This document shows, piece by piece, positions 1-8,502 of a stretch of 48,914 nucleotides of DNA (the first letter of the stretch is position 1; each line of letters opens with the position of its first letter). Made by a program: the position numbers and the translations under genes. The notes under the pieces are model-generated. The model did no database searches. It had not been told where the DNA came from and was given only the letters and a program-made list of their open reading frames with translations. The stretch covers positions 1 through 48,914 of the forward strand of contig JAPONS010000074.1 in assembly GCA_026713825.1 (NCBI GenBank), written 5' to 3'. The stretch comes from Chloroflexota bacterium. Its GTDB lineage: Bacteria > Chloroflexota > Dehalococcoidia > Lucifugimonadales > UBA1127.

Positions 1-141
1 CTGCGGATCGCGGACCGGATGGAGCAGGGGAACATCGTGTGCCTGCTGGCGGACGGCGGGTGGAAGTACCTGAGCACGAACCTCTGGACGACGGACTACG
101 GCGACCTCGAAAGCCGGGTCAAGGGCAAGATCTGGTGGTAG
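1..141 (+). CDS. Cysteine synthase family protein, C-terminal fragment
   Basis: The window opens inside a reading frame that ends at a TAG at 139-141, leaving the last 46 residues. The segment NIVCLLADGGWKYLST followed by a short polar tail and a Lys/Trp end resembles the C-terminus of PLP-dependent cysteine synthases (CysK/CysM fold type II), where a conserved Asp-Gly-Gly-x-Lys-Tyr-Leu-Ser-Thr stretch closes the cofactor domain. Such enzymes make cysteine from O-acetyl- or O-phosphoserine and sulfide or a sulfur carrier. The catalytic lysine and substrate loop lie outside the window, so CysK, CysM and cystathionine beta-synthase-like members cannot be told apart. The next gene starts 135 bp downstream on the same strand. 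Confidence 0.72.
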   Translation: MRIADRMEQGNIVCLLADGGWKYLSTNLWTTDYGDLESRVKGKIWW

Positions 142-276
142 CGGGGGCTAGCTGAGCGTGCCCCAGGCGCCCGCGCATATCCCATTGCCGCAACTACTCT
201 CCCAGATTTGCCAACATTCCCTGCGTTCTGTATCCTTTGCCCCGTCAATACTCAGGTTTCTTTGGGGAGATATCGT

Positions 277-777
277 ATGGCAGGCGTCGACCCCAATGCC
301 TTCAAGGCGGCGGCTGGCAGCTTCGGTTCGGGCGTCACGGTGGTGACCGCAATGGAGGACGGCAAGGTACACGGCATGACCGTCTCGGCCTTTGCCTCCG
401 TGTCACTGGACCCCACGCAGATTCTGGTCTCGCTGCGCACCGGCAGCCGGGTGACCGGCATGATCAACGCGTCTGGGGGCTTTGCCGTGAGCGTCCTTCG
501 AGAGGAACAGCGGGAGATCGCCTCCCACTTCGCCACCAGCGGCCTGGAGCTGCAGGACGGCTCCTTCCCGCAGTTCGCGTCCATCACCGCCGTCACCGGC
601 GCGCCCATCTTCGAGGGCTCGCTGGCCCACTTCGACTGCACCGTGGCCCATGCCTTCGAGTGCGGCGACCACATCATCTTCGTCGGCGACGTCGTGGAAG
701 CCGGCTCCACGGACGGGGAGCCGCTCATGTACTACAAGGGCGGCTTCCGCGGAATTCGGGACTGGGCCGGCGGCTAG
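277..777 (+). CDS. Flavin reductase family protein (HpaC-like partner)
   Basis: A 166-residue protein of the flavin reductase-like FMN-binding split-barrel family. It has the expected order: an early Gly-rich GSFGSGVTVVTA segment (about residues 15-27), HGMTVSAFASVSLDP (flavin phosphate binding), and a C-terminal YYKGGFRGI strand. These proteins reduce FMN or FAD with NAD(P)H and pass the reduced flavin to a monooxygenase. The ATG at 277 is preceded by GGGGAGA at 264-270; an in-frame ATG at 208 would add about 23 residues that do not look like the family. The gene lies 55 bp upstream of an HpaB-type hydroxylase on the same strand, so the two probably form a two-component flavin-dependent monooxygenase. 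Confidence 0.85.
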   Translation: MAGVDPNAFKAAAGSFGSGVTVVTAMEDGKVHGMTVSAFASVSLDPTQILVSLRTGSRVTGMINASGGFAVSVLREEQREIASHFATSGLELQDGSFPQFASITAVTGAPIFEGSLAHFDCTVAHAFECGDHIIFVGDVVEAGSTDGEPLMYYKGGFRGIRDWAGG

Positions 778-832
778 CTGCTCGCCGCCCGCCGTCTGAA
801 CAACCCATCGGCTGACAAGGAGACCTGAGGAC

Positions 833-2353
833 GTGTCCATAGACATCAGCACGGCAAAGGGCGCCAAGACGGGCCAGGGCTACATCGAGAGCCTGCGCGA
901 CGGCCGCGAGGTGTGGCTCGACGGGGTGCGCGTCGACGACGTGACCACGCACCCGGCCTTCTCCGGCATGGTGCAGGAGATGGCGCGCATCTACGACCTG
1001 CAGTACACGGACGAGCTCCGCGACCTGATGACCTACGAATCGCCGGAGACGGGCAACCGCATCAGCTACTCCTACAGCCTGCCGCGAACGTACGAGGAGC
1101 TGATGGCCCGCAAGCGCAACAGCGAGATCTGGATGCAGGAGAGCTTTGGGCAGCTCGGCCGGACGCCGGACTTCTGCTCCTCCGTGGTGTGCGGCTGGTA
1201 CGACATGCGCCACATCCTCGACCAGGTCACGCCGAAGCTGGCCGGCAACGCCGAGCGCTTCTGGCGCTTTGCCGCCGAGCACGACGTCGCCATGACGCAC
1301 GCCATCGGCGACCCGCAGGTCGACCGGACGAGCACTGTCGCGGGGGAGAACCAGGCGCCGGGGAACGCGTGGGCCGGCGTGGGCGGCTACGCGATGGAGA
1401 ACCCGGAGGACGACGAGGCCACGGCGCTCCACGTCGTCAAGGAGACGCGGGAGGGCATCGTGCTGCGGGGCGCGAAGCAGCTGGCGACGCTGGCGCCCCT
1501 CGCCAACGAGTGCCTCGTCTACCTCTCGGCCACCTTCTCCAACCGCGCCAACAACGAGTTCGTCCAGTGGTTCTCGGTGCCCATGAACGCGCCGGGCCTC
1601 GTCACCGTCTGCCGGGAGCCCTTCTCTGTCTTCCCGGGAAGCTGGGGCCACCCCTTCGGCGGTCGCTTCGACGAGCAGGACGCCATGATGTTCTTCGACA
1701 ACGTGCTGGTGCCGTGGGACCACGTCGTCATGCTCTACGACGCGCCGACCGCCGTCCGCTACCTGGGGCGCATCAACACACTGGCAGGGTACAGCAGCAA
1801 CATCCGCCTCTACGAGCGCATCCGCACCTTCGTCGCGGTGGTGACGATGCTGGCCAAGGCCAACGAGATCGACGAGATTCGCGGCGTGCGGGACATGCTC
1901 GGCGAGCTGGTCGCCTACGCCGAGATGATCCGGCTCGCCATCCGCGGCATGGACGCCGACGCGCAGGTGAGCGACGGCGGCCTCATGCTGCCCGGCGACG
2001 GCTTCTCCCTCGGCATCTTCGCGGCGCAGATCTCGAAGCGGGTGTTGGACGTGCTGCAGATCATCGGCGGCATGGAGCTGGTCTCACAGCCGAGCGAAAA
2101 GGACCTCGCCAACGAGGAGATCCGACCGTACCTCGACAAGCTGCTGCCGAGCAACGGCCTCGACACGCCCGAGCGCGTCCGCCTCTTCCGCCTCGCCTAT
2201 GACGTGTGCATGTCAGCCTTCGCGACGCGCCAGGAGATCTACGAGTACTGGCACCGGGGCGACGTGACGCGCAACCGCAGCAACCTCTACGGCCGCTACA
2301 ACCGCGGCCAGGTGGTCGACCGCATCAACGAACTGCTGTCGCGGCCGATGTAG
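833..2353 (+). CDS. 4-hydroxyphenylacetate 3-hydroxylase family flavin monooxygenase
   Basis: 506 residues, the usual size for the HpaB family. These enzymes use FADH2 supplied by a reductase to ortho-hydroxylate phenols. Family features visible are the N-terminal SLRDGREVWLDGVRV segment, the LGRTPDF stretch near residue 105, an acyl-CoA dehydrogenase-like middle with VYLSATFSNRANN and the C-terminal YDVCMSAFATRQEIYE/NRSNLYG region. The start is GTG at 833 with AAGGAG at 817-822. The flavin reductase immediately upstream supports a two-component system. The true substrate cannot be read from the sequence: HpaB-like proteins from environmental bacteria act on varied phenolics, and related families include 4-hydroxybutyryl-CoA dehydratase, so '4-hydroxyphenylacetate' is a family name only. 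Confidence 0.88.
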   Translation: MSIDISTAKGAKTGQGYIESLRDGREVWLDGVRVDDVTTHPAFSGMVQEMARIYDLQYTDELRDLMTYESPETGNRISYSYSLPRTYEELMARKRNSEIWMQESFGQLGRTPDFCSSVVCGWYDMRHILDQVTPKLAGNAERFWRFAAEHDVAMTHAIGDPQVDRTSTVAGENQAPGNAWAGVGGYAMENPEDDEATALHVVKETREGIVLRGAKQLATLAPLANECLVYLSATFSNRANNEFVQWFSVPMNAPGLVTVCREPFSVFPGSWGHPFGGRFDEQDAMMFFDNVLVPWDHVVMLYDAPTAVRYLGRINTLAGYSSNIRLYERIRTFVAVVTMLAKANEIDEIRGVRDMLGELVAYAEMIRLAIRGMDADAQVSDGGLMLPGDGFSLGIFAAQISKRVLDVLQIIGGMELVSQPSEKDLANEEIRPYLDKLLPSNGLDTPERVRLFRLAYDVCMSAFATRQEIYEYWHRGDVTRNRSNLYGRYNRGQVVDRINELLSRPM

Positions 2354-2438
2354 GCCCTCGCGGACGCAGGGTTGGCCTGCGGCGCCCTCAGCGCTGTGCC
2401 GTCGGAGTTGCCGTCCGCGCCGCACATTGTAGACACGC

Positions 2439-5400
2439 TTATTGCGCATTCCTGCGTTTCCTGTTCAGAACAATCAGTCCAACAAACGCCAGGACCAGCA
2501 ACGCGACGGCGGCCGGGGCAACCCAGACCCATGAGGAAGCAGTCCATGACGGAGCCAATGGCACGTCACCTGGTGAAGTCGGGACGGGGGCAACAGTCGC
2601 CGTCGGCGGCGGCGCCGGAACAGGGGTGAACGTTGGTGTGGGCACGGGCGTTGGCAATGGAGTAGGCGTGTTGGTAGGCGACGGCGTTGGGGTGGGCGTC
2701 TCGGTAGGGGTGGGCAACGGCGTTGGGGTAGGCGTATTGGTAGGGGTTGGCGACGGTGTCGGCGTTGGTGTGTTGGTGGGGGTCGGCGTTGGCGTCGGAG
2801 TAGGCGTCGGCAGCGCAATGCCACATGCGGCAGCATCGTTGGCCAAGAGGAATGCCGGAGACCAGTTGGAAATTGGCTGGCCATTGTGCCCACCCTGAAG
2901 AATCCTGACCATTAGGGTGACCCTGTCAATGTGCGGCCAAATCTTCTGCCAGAACCAGGGTTGATTGATTTCAATATGTCCTCCGTGGTCGCTTACGCGT
3001 ACATCCAGGAACTCGCGATGTGCAGACGCAACCTTGCGAAACACCAAGGTGAAGTTGCTCCAGTCGGTCAGACCCTCCACCTTGAGGTCCAAAGTGGTCT
3101 CGTAGCTGCCCTGGGCATTGCGGGACATGCAGTATGGCGGCCCGGGACTGACGGACTCGATGGTGACTGGGTACTCCGGTAGAGGTGCGTCGTCTCGCGC
3201 CATCGTCGGCGTTGATGGCGGCGGCGGATTGTTGAACGGATTGCGGTAAACGAGCACCCGGCTCCGGTTTATGTCACCCATATACAGGTTGTCATTGCCG
3301 TCAAAGGCAGCAGAGTAGTACATTGAGCCGAAATCATACAGATACGCATTTGGGAGGGACTTGGGCTTTAGTGGGTCGTCGTAGACGCCCGCAAATCGGG
3401 GGGCCAAGTAGGCGTTGTATCCGACCACCATTCTGTTCGTACTGTCGAATGCCGGTTCCCAAGTGGCCGCTTTGAAGACAAACCATGAGGACGTGCCAAT
3501 GATTTCTCTGTCCCAAATTGAGCCTATCGAGAGTCGACTGGATATCGGAGCTGAGTAGGTGTGGACACTCTTCGCATGTGGGTCAAATATGGCCTGTGAG
3601 TTCGCTGCGTGACCTGGAAATGGCGGGAATATCAGGAGCCGTTTGTTACCTTCAACTTCCAGCCCGTGATCGGAGACGTAGAGGTTCCCCTTCCTGTCGA
3701 AGGACAAAGCTCCCGGGGAGCACAGGACGTCCAGATGGTTGTCACTGTCAATCGCAGGCCTATGGTCCGGAGGAAATCGTCCCTGGTTACACAGGGCGCC
3801 AGTGGCATCCCACTGACCCAGAATCACGTCCACCACAGGGTTGATCAAGGGATCGCGAATTCGAACGACACGATGATTGTCCGTATCGCTCAACCAGAGG
3901 AATTCGCCATTCCCCTCCGGGGCGATCCCGAAAATGCGGTGCCCAAGAGTGACCCTTTGCTGCGTACCTAACACTGGGAAGGAAGCTCTCTCCCTCCATG
4001 TTGTGTGCAAAGGTACGGAGAATTCCGTTAACGGCAGCTGGTAGACCTCAAGGAATCTTCTTCCTTCAAATCCCAGCACCCACAGTCTTCCGGCTGTGTC
4101 AACCTTGATTCTGCCGCAACAGTCTTTCCACTCCTCATCGTGAGACTCCTCGCCAACCGCACCGTCGGCCGGTCGCCCATTGAACAGGTCTTCCAGCCCA
4201 TTCCAGAACAAGAGCCTGCCAATGTCGGACACCACAAGCTGGTCCTGCCACACTGCAATCCCTCTGGCGGAGTGTATGCCGCCTTTATCCTTGAGATTGG
4301 GCTTGATTGGCGGGTAGAAGAGACGCCTATCAGCTGCACCAACCCATTCCTCTCCAGGGCTGAATTCAGGAGGAGGGAACCGAATGACCTCCGCATAATT
4401 GAGATAAACAGGAACAAGGACGTGACCGGTTCCGTCGATTCCCACACTGCCTGCCAACCAGCACATGCTTGGGTTCTCAGGTAACTGAAATAGGCGCTCG
4501 CCGCACTCGTGGACCGGCCTGTATGAGTCCTTCCCCAAGACGTGACGCACGGAGGCGCCTTCATGGTCCCATAGCTCAATCATGCGGTTGCCCGCGTCAA
4601 CTACCCAAACCCCCCTGCCCAGGGGATCGATCTCCAGCGAGGTAGGGTTGTGGAAATTCGAGCCAAACTCCATGGCCGCCCGCATGCCGGAGACAAACGG
4701 CGGCTTGAAAATCAAGACCCTGTCGTTGATCGTGTCGGCCACATACAACCATCCGTTTTCGCCGAACCTGACAGCAGACGGCCCATGCAATCCATCCATC
4801 GAATCTCGACGCGCTGCGCTTCGGAAATTGGGTTGACCCAGGACCAGGTCAGCGGTTCCGGCTATCTCTCCGCTCCCAGGCTCTGCCGGAAACCGGAGAA
4901 CGCGATTATTGCCGCCATCTGCCACCCACATGTTGCCCTGCGCATCGATTTCCACCCCGTTGCCGTACCAGTTGGTATAGCCCTGATTTGAGGGGGAGTG
5001 AAAGCACAAGGTAAAGGCAGAGGGAATTTCCCTTGCTCCTTGATTACACGCCATGCCTGAGAAGTCCCTCTGCCCCCAGACCTGGTCCGCGACTGCGTCC
5101 TCTGCCATCGGACTGTTGTATTTCAATATCCTGTTGTTGACCGAGTCAGGCACATAAAGGCTTCCGTCCTTGTCGACAGCCATGGTGACAAACGTATGCG
5201 TTTCGCCGGGGCTGAGTGCAATGTCGCGAATCCCGCAAAGCGTTTCTGCTGTTGCCACTGCTCGGTAAGGGAAATTCTGGACACTGCTATCACCGTTGCA
5301 GGCCGAGTAGTCATATCCAAACGGCTGTCCTATCACGATGTCGGCGGTGCAAGGGCCAATGCCTTCGTAACACTTCGCCAGGTCAATCCCCAGGATGCGA

Positions 5401-6110
5401 CTGTTCCCAGAGTCCCAGACATACGCGGTTTCAGATTCAGTGGTGCGGTCTACGACAACGCCACCTGGGTTGAAGACCTTGAACGGGACCACTCTGTTCT
5501 CACCAATCTGCGAAAAGTCACGCTCCCCAATAATCACGTCCGCCCACAGATCACCGGCGATACCTCGGACCGGCGCCGTTGGCGGAAACGAGCCCGGTGA
5601 GGGGGTTGGAATGGGTGCTGGCTGTTCCACCGTGCACGCGTTGACTCCCCTTGCCACGTTGACGCGCGCGGACCAATTGGACAGCCCGTTCCCTTCCGCA
5701 TCCGCTATGCGTACCCAGAAGAACATCAATGGAAACTCTTGGAGTTGCTCCTGAATCAGTCCTGTGTCCAGGGTAATTCGTTCTGAGCTCTCCCAGTTGA
5801 CTTCGTCGTCGATGAGGACCGTGAATTCCCGGGCGTATATCCGTCGGAACTGCAGTCGGCCATTGGAAGTGGGGGCAAGGTTCTCCCCCGTAATGACCAA
5901 TGTCCTTTCGCTGGTGTCCTCAGCGTTGAGGTTGATGCAACCGGGATGCTCAGGGGCCACCGAGTGGATTGCGGGATGCAGCTCCTGCGCACGCACAATG
6001 AACCCCAAATCGCCCCCCACAATGAGCGCCGACAGAACGACGGTGGCAAGAAACGAGCACAGAAGAACTGCCGCAAGTCCCAAGGGGAGTTTCCGGGAAA
6101 CGCAGTTCAT
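2439..6110 (-). CDS. Large NHL-repeat surface protein with Pro/Thr spacer and C-terminal membrane anchor
   Basis: A 1223-residue protein. Residues about 8-37 are a hydrophobic signal or anchor segment. The middle (about 200-960) holds at least seven NHL/beta-propeller-like blades, recognisable by recurring motifs such as [52 protein letters not shown] and [13 protein letters not shown], several followed by VLGQ- or WGQ-type linkers. Around residues 1098-1160 a Pro-Thr low-complexity spacer follows, then a transmembrane helix (about 1195-1215) and a basic tail NRKRRNAQ. This architecture suggests a protein exported and held at the cell surface. NHL propellers bind proteins or ligands; no catalytic residues are evident. 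The gene is visibly less GC-rich than its neighbours and stands alone between convergent and divergent genes, so it may be accessory or acquired. Confidence 0.8.
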   Translation of the reverse strand: MNCVSRKLPLGLAAVLLCSFLATVVLSALIVGGDLGFIVRAQELHPAIHSVAPEHPGCINLNAEDTSERTLVITGENLAPTSNGRLQFRRIYAREFTVLIDDEVNWESSERITLDTGLIQEQLQEFPLMFFWVRIADAEGNGLSNWSARVNVARGVNACTVEQPAPIPTPSPGSFPPTAPVRGIAGDLWADVIIGERDFSQIGENRVVPFKVFNPGGVVVDRTTESETAYVWDSGNSRILGIDLAKCYEGIGPCTADIVIGQPFGYDYSACNGDSSVQNFPYRAVATAETLCGIRDIALSPGETHTFVTMAVDKDGSLYVPDSVNNRILKYNSPMAEDAVADQVWGQRDFSGMACNQGAREIPSAFTLCFHSPSNQGYTNWYGNGVEIDAQGNMWVADGGNNRVLRFPAEPGSGEIAGTADLVLGQPNFRSAARRDSMDGLHGPSAVRFGENGWLYVADTINDRVLIFKPPFVSGMRAAMEFGSNFHNPTSLEIDPLGRGVWVVDAGNRMIELWDHEGASVRHVLGKDSYRPVHECGERLFQLPENPSMCWLAGSVGIDGTGHVLVPVYLNYAEVIRFPPPEFSPGEEWVGAADRRLFYPPIKPNLKDKGGIHSARGIAVWQDQLVVSDIGRLLFWNGLEDLFNGRPADGAVGEESHDEEWKDCCGRIKVDTAGRLWVLGFEGRRFLEVYQLPLTEFSVPLHTTWRERASFPVLGTQQRVTLGHRIFGIAPEGNGEFLWLSDTDNHRVVRIRDPLINPVVDVILGQWDATGALCNQGRFPPDHRPAIDSDNHLDVLCSPGALSFDRKGNLYVSDHGLEVEGNKRLLIFPPFPGHAANSQAIFDPHAKSVHTYSAPISSRLSIGSIWDREIIGTSSWFVFKAATWEPAFDSTNRMVVGYNAYLAPRFAGVYDDPLKPKSLPNAYLYDFGSMYYSAAFDGNDNLYMGDINRSRVLVYRNPFNNPPPPSTPTMARDDAPLPEYPVTIESVSPGPPYCMSRNAQGSYETTLDLKVEGLTDWSNFTLVFRKVASAHREFLDVRVSDHGGHIEINQPWFWQKIWPHIDRVTLMVRILQGGHNGQPISNWSPAFLLANDAAACGIALPTPTPTPTPTPTNTPTPTPSPTPTNTPTPTPLPTPTETPTPTPSPTNTPTPLPTPVPTPTFTPVPAPPPTATVAPVPTSPGDVPLAPSWTASSWVWVAPAAVALLVLAFVGLIVLNRKRRNAQ
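2628..2812 (-). repeat. Low-complexity Pro/Thr-coding tandem repeat
   Basis: On the plus strand this is a run of GTTGG/GTAGG/GTGGG hexamer-like units with slight variation; on the coding (minus) strand it gives alternating Thr-Pro with Asn, Ser and Leu interruptions. It is the spacer between the propeller region and membrane anchor of the NHL protein. Unit copy number may vary between strains by slippage. Confidence 0.9.
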
Positions 6111-6311
6111 TTCATCGCCAACACTACAGCCGTCATCCGGTCACATCAGACCCCGCAAGGCATGACTCTCTCAGAATGCCCCGGCCAAGCGTACCGCGCA
6201 TTGCACTGGAAGTCGACGCATGGGGTTGTAATGCCCCTTGACCCGGAGATTGTCTCCACCGCCCCCGCCCAGGGTGTATCATCCCCCCATCGCCGCATTG
6301 AGGAGGACGCC

Positions 6312-6758
6312 ATGATCACCGGCATCGACCATGTCCACGTCACGACGTTCGACATGGACAAGAGCATTGACTTCTACACCAACGTGCTGGGCTTCCACTT
6401 CCTGCGCCGGGTGGAGTTCGGGCCGGAGGACAACCGGCGGGAGCTTGCGTACGTGGGGATGGGCGACATCCTGCTGGAGCTGCTGCCCCCGCCGCCGGGC
6501 GTCGACAAGGTCGTGGGGACGGCGCAGCGGCCGCTGGCGCTGACGGTGACGGACGTCGACGCCGTCATCGCCGACCTGGAGGCGAAGGGCGTCGAGGTGA
6601 CGACGCAGCCGCGGCCGGGCTTCTCCTTCTACGGCGTCACGGCCGTCGTCACGGACCCCAGCGGCCTGGCGATCGAGCTTCGCGAGTGGCGCGGCGGCGA
6701 CGGCCCGCACTACGCCGACTGGCAGCCGGAGGTCGAGGGCGCGGTGCGGACGGGGTAA
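6312..6758 (+). CDS. VOC family (glyoxalase/dioxygenase superfamily) protein
   Basis: 148 residues with two beta-alpha-beta-beta-beta modules. Metal-ligand candidates are the His of GIDHVHVTTFDM (about residues 6-8), a Glu in ILLELLPPP (about residue 56), a position in the second module (PLALTVTDVDAV) and the final Glu of LAIELREW. The YTNVLGFHFLRR and DPSGLAIELREW motifs are typical of lactoylglutathione lyase/methylmalonyl-CoA epimerase-like proteins. The ATG at 6312 follows GAGGAGGACGCC. The reaction cannot be assigned; VOC proteins include isomerases, dioxygenases and resistance proteins. A decayed copy of part of this gene lies about 1.06 kb downstream (7821-7946). Confidence 0.85.
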   Translation: MITGIDHVHVTTFDMDKSIDFYTNVLGFHFLRRVEFGPEDNRRELAYVGMGDILLELLPPPPGVDKVVGTAQRPLALTVTDVDAVIADLEAKGVEVTTQPRPGFSFYGVTAVVTDPSGLAIELREWRGGDGPHYADWQPEVEGAVRTG

Positions 6759-6800
6759 GGGTGCGGTTGGGCGACGCGCGTCGGGCTAGGCCCTATCAAA

Positions 6801-7676
6801 CTATCGGCCCTGGGGATTACCGGCCGCCGGAGGCTCCAGTGAAGTAGTGGTAGGCTGACGCACACGGGCCAGATAGATGAGCGCCAAGGGGAGGATGAGG
6901 GACATTCCAAACGTCACGGCTGTCACTTCCAATGCCCAAAGGGAGGGCCAAGCCAACAGCATCCATACACCCACCAGCGTTGCTTGCACCGCCAGCAATG
7001 CAAGAACCACCCGCCTGCGGAACACGGCTTGGCGCGATGCAAAGTTGCCGAGCAGCCATGCGAGCACGCACCCTGTCACGAGGCCGATGCCCGCATTTAC
7101 TGGAATTGCAAGGAGGGCCGCCATGCCCGCCGAGGGCGAATCAAGTGCATCCTTGATAGCTCTTTCCACCATGGCGCCTGGCAGTGCGTAGCTCTGGCTA
7201 ACCAGGAACAGGAAGAACGCATGCGCAAGGCTGATCCCGGATGCCCGTCGCGCGAACACTACCAGTACGGGAAGCTGCGCCAGCCAGGCCACCAGCCCGA
7301 ATCCGGAGAACGATAGCAGGTACTCGCTTATTCTCTCCTGGGGGTCCACGAACAACGGCGCAACGACGAGGAACGCGAACAAGAGCACGGCGCCGACAAC
7401 GTGCGACGCCAGTCCGTAGCCCCAAACCAGCGTCAGAAACTCCCGGCCAAGGCGGCGCACTCGCGCATAGAAGACGCCCAACAATACCGCAGCGACAAGG
7501 CTCCCTGCAGCCCCATTCCCGAAGTAGTAATAGCGCCCATCTGTCAAGCCTCTGTCCCACAAATTGGCGCTTACGATGGTGGACAGGTAGCCCGCTATGA
7601 AACTGGCAGCGGGCACCGCCACCAGCAGGACCAGCTCCCAACGATAGGTGTTCGTAAAGCGGCTCGCGGGGGTCAT
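6801..7676 (-). CDS. Uncharacterised polytopic membrane protein
   Basis: About 291 residues with roughly seven to eight hydrophobic segments, beginning with WELVLLVAVPAASFIAGYL and ending with a polar tail rich in Thr, Pro and Gly. No family motif was recognised. The ATG at 7676 was chosen because upstream residues in the open frame are polar and derive from a degenerate duplicated region; there is no strong ribosome binding site, so the start is uncertain. The gene is convergent with the VOC gene and lies between that gene and its decayed 3' copy, which makes it look like part of an inserted cassette. Confidence 0.55.
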   Translation of the reverse strand: MTPASRFTNTYRWELVLLVAVPAASFIAGYLSTIVSANLWDRGLTDGRYYYFGNGAAGSLVAAVLLGVFYARVRRLGREFLTLVWGYGLASHVVGAVLLFAFLVVAPLFVDPQERISEYLLSFSGFGLVAWLAQLPVLVVFARRASGISLAHAFFLFLVSQSYALPGAMVERAIKDALDSPSAGMAALLAIPVNAGIGLVTGCVLAWLLGNFASRQAVFRRRVVLALLAVQATLVGVWMLLAWPSLWALEVTAVTFGMSLILPLALIYLARVRQPTTTSLEPPAAGNPQGR

Positions 7677-7820
7677 AGCTTGACGGCTCCAGTGGTCCTG
7701 CCACCCTCCCCGCTGCTCCGGGCTTTCACACAGCATGGAGCAAGGACCATCTTCACTTCCATCCGGCATTATACAGGACGCATCCAACTGTACTCCGGCA
7801 TGGGCGTTGTAATCCGACCA

Positions 7821-7946
7821 GCGACATCCTGCTGGAGCCGCTGCCCCCGCCGTCGGGCCATCGAACTGCGCGAGTGGCGCGGCGGCGACGGCCCGCACTA
7901 CGCCGACTGGCAGCCGGAGGTCGAGGGCGCGGTGCGGACGGGGTAA
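7821..7946 (+). pseudogene. Remnant of the VOC gene (3' part, internally deleted)
   Basis: Bases 7821-7858 match 6463-6500 of the intact VOC gene with a few mismatches, then 7859-7946 match about 6671-6758, including the stop codon. About 170 bp between them are missing, so no functional product is possible. Similarity ends shortly after the shared GGGGTAAGG. Just upstream, CATGGGCGTTGTAAT (7799-7813) also resembles sequence upstream of the intact gene near 6219, hinting that a longer copy once existed. Confidence 0.88.
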
Positions 7947-7969
7947 GGCCTACCGCCAGCCGCCGCTGC

Positions 7970-8132
7970 CTACCGCCACCGCGCGAAGGCGAGGCCGCAG
8001 CCGGTGCCCGCCGGTGAGCGGTAGCCGGGGATGTACTCCAGCAGCTCCATGTTGAGGTGGTCGCAGGCCCCGGCGGCCGCGATCCAGCAGAGCACCTCAC
8101 CCTGCGAACCCTGCATCCATGTGCGGGGCAGC
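7970..8132 (-). pseudogene. Remnant of the LigB-like dioxygenase gene (3' end only)
   Basis: These 163 bp match 10974-11136, the last 163 bp of the intact LigB-like gene, in the same orientation and at a constant offset of 3004 bp, with about 11 mismatches. The match includes the stop codon and ends abruptly at 8132, where sequence coding for a transposase C-terminus takes over. Together with the intact gene it forms a direct repeat around the transposase remnant and the GTPase/WD40 pair. Confidence 0.92.
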
Positions 8133-8314
8133 CCGCAGACTTGCGCGGGCTGGCTCACGCCTTGGCTGCCTGGAACCGGGTCTATGAGACCGCCCGGCCC
8201 CACCAGGCCTTGGGGTATCTGACCCCGGACCAGTTCTATCAGCGGTGGCACGCCACCCACCCTGCGGGAAAGGAGGCCGTGTCCGATATGTCTTGTCCCC
8301 ATGCACCTGATTGA
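8129..8314 (+). pseudogene. Transposase (DDE integrase-core type) C-terminal remnant
   Basis: The frame encodes AAWNRVYETARPHQALGYL followed by TPDQFYQRW and a polar tail, ending in TGA at 8312-8314. The W-x-x-x-Y-E-x-x-R-P-H-Q-A-L-G-Y-L-T-P pattern is the well-known C-terminal end of IS3/IS481-type integrase-core transposases. The DDE catalytic core is absent, and the frame fuses upstream into the LigB remnant, so this is a dead fragment. It marks an old transposition or recombination junction at the left edge of the GTPase/WD40 cassette. The exact IS family was not determined. Confidence 0.8.
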
Positions 8315-8350
8315 CAATGACAGCGCAGCCGGTGTATGCTTTCCAGTTGG

Positions 8351-8478
8351 TACTTTATCTCATTTATACCAACGTTGGATGTTTGCATTCGTCGGATAAT
8401 TGCCATTGTTTATTAAATACGCCATCATGATTGCGACACCCTCGGCTGGTTGCAATCTATAATCAATACTTTATCTCA
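8351..8478 (+). promoter_or_regulatory. AT-rich upstream region of the COG0523 gene with a 12-bp direct repeat
   Basis: TACTTTATCTCA occurs at 8351-8362 and again at 8467-8478. A perfect -10 hexamer TATAAT lies at 8458-8463, directly before the second copy, and CCAACGTTGG (about 8370-8379) is a perfect palindrome. No good -35 box is spaced 16-18 bp upstream. The region is strikingly AT-rich for this chromosome. The repeats could be operator half-sites; this is inference. Confidence 0.4.
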
Positions 8479-8502
8479 GTAAAATTTAAAGGAGGGTCCT
8501 AT

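Noticed and set aside
2628-2812. The repetitive segment as a CRISPR array
   Set aside because: The units are about 6-12 bp without spacers and encode an in-frame Pro/Thr spacer of the NHL protein.
7677-7898. N-terminal extension of the membrane protein to 7898
   Set aside because: The added residues are polar and derive from the antisense of the VOC remnant, so the extension is not ancestral coding sequence.
8129-8314. An intact insertion sequence
   Set aside because: Only the transposase C-terminus remains; no catalytic core or terminal inverted repeats were found.
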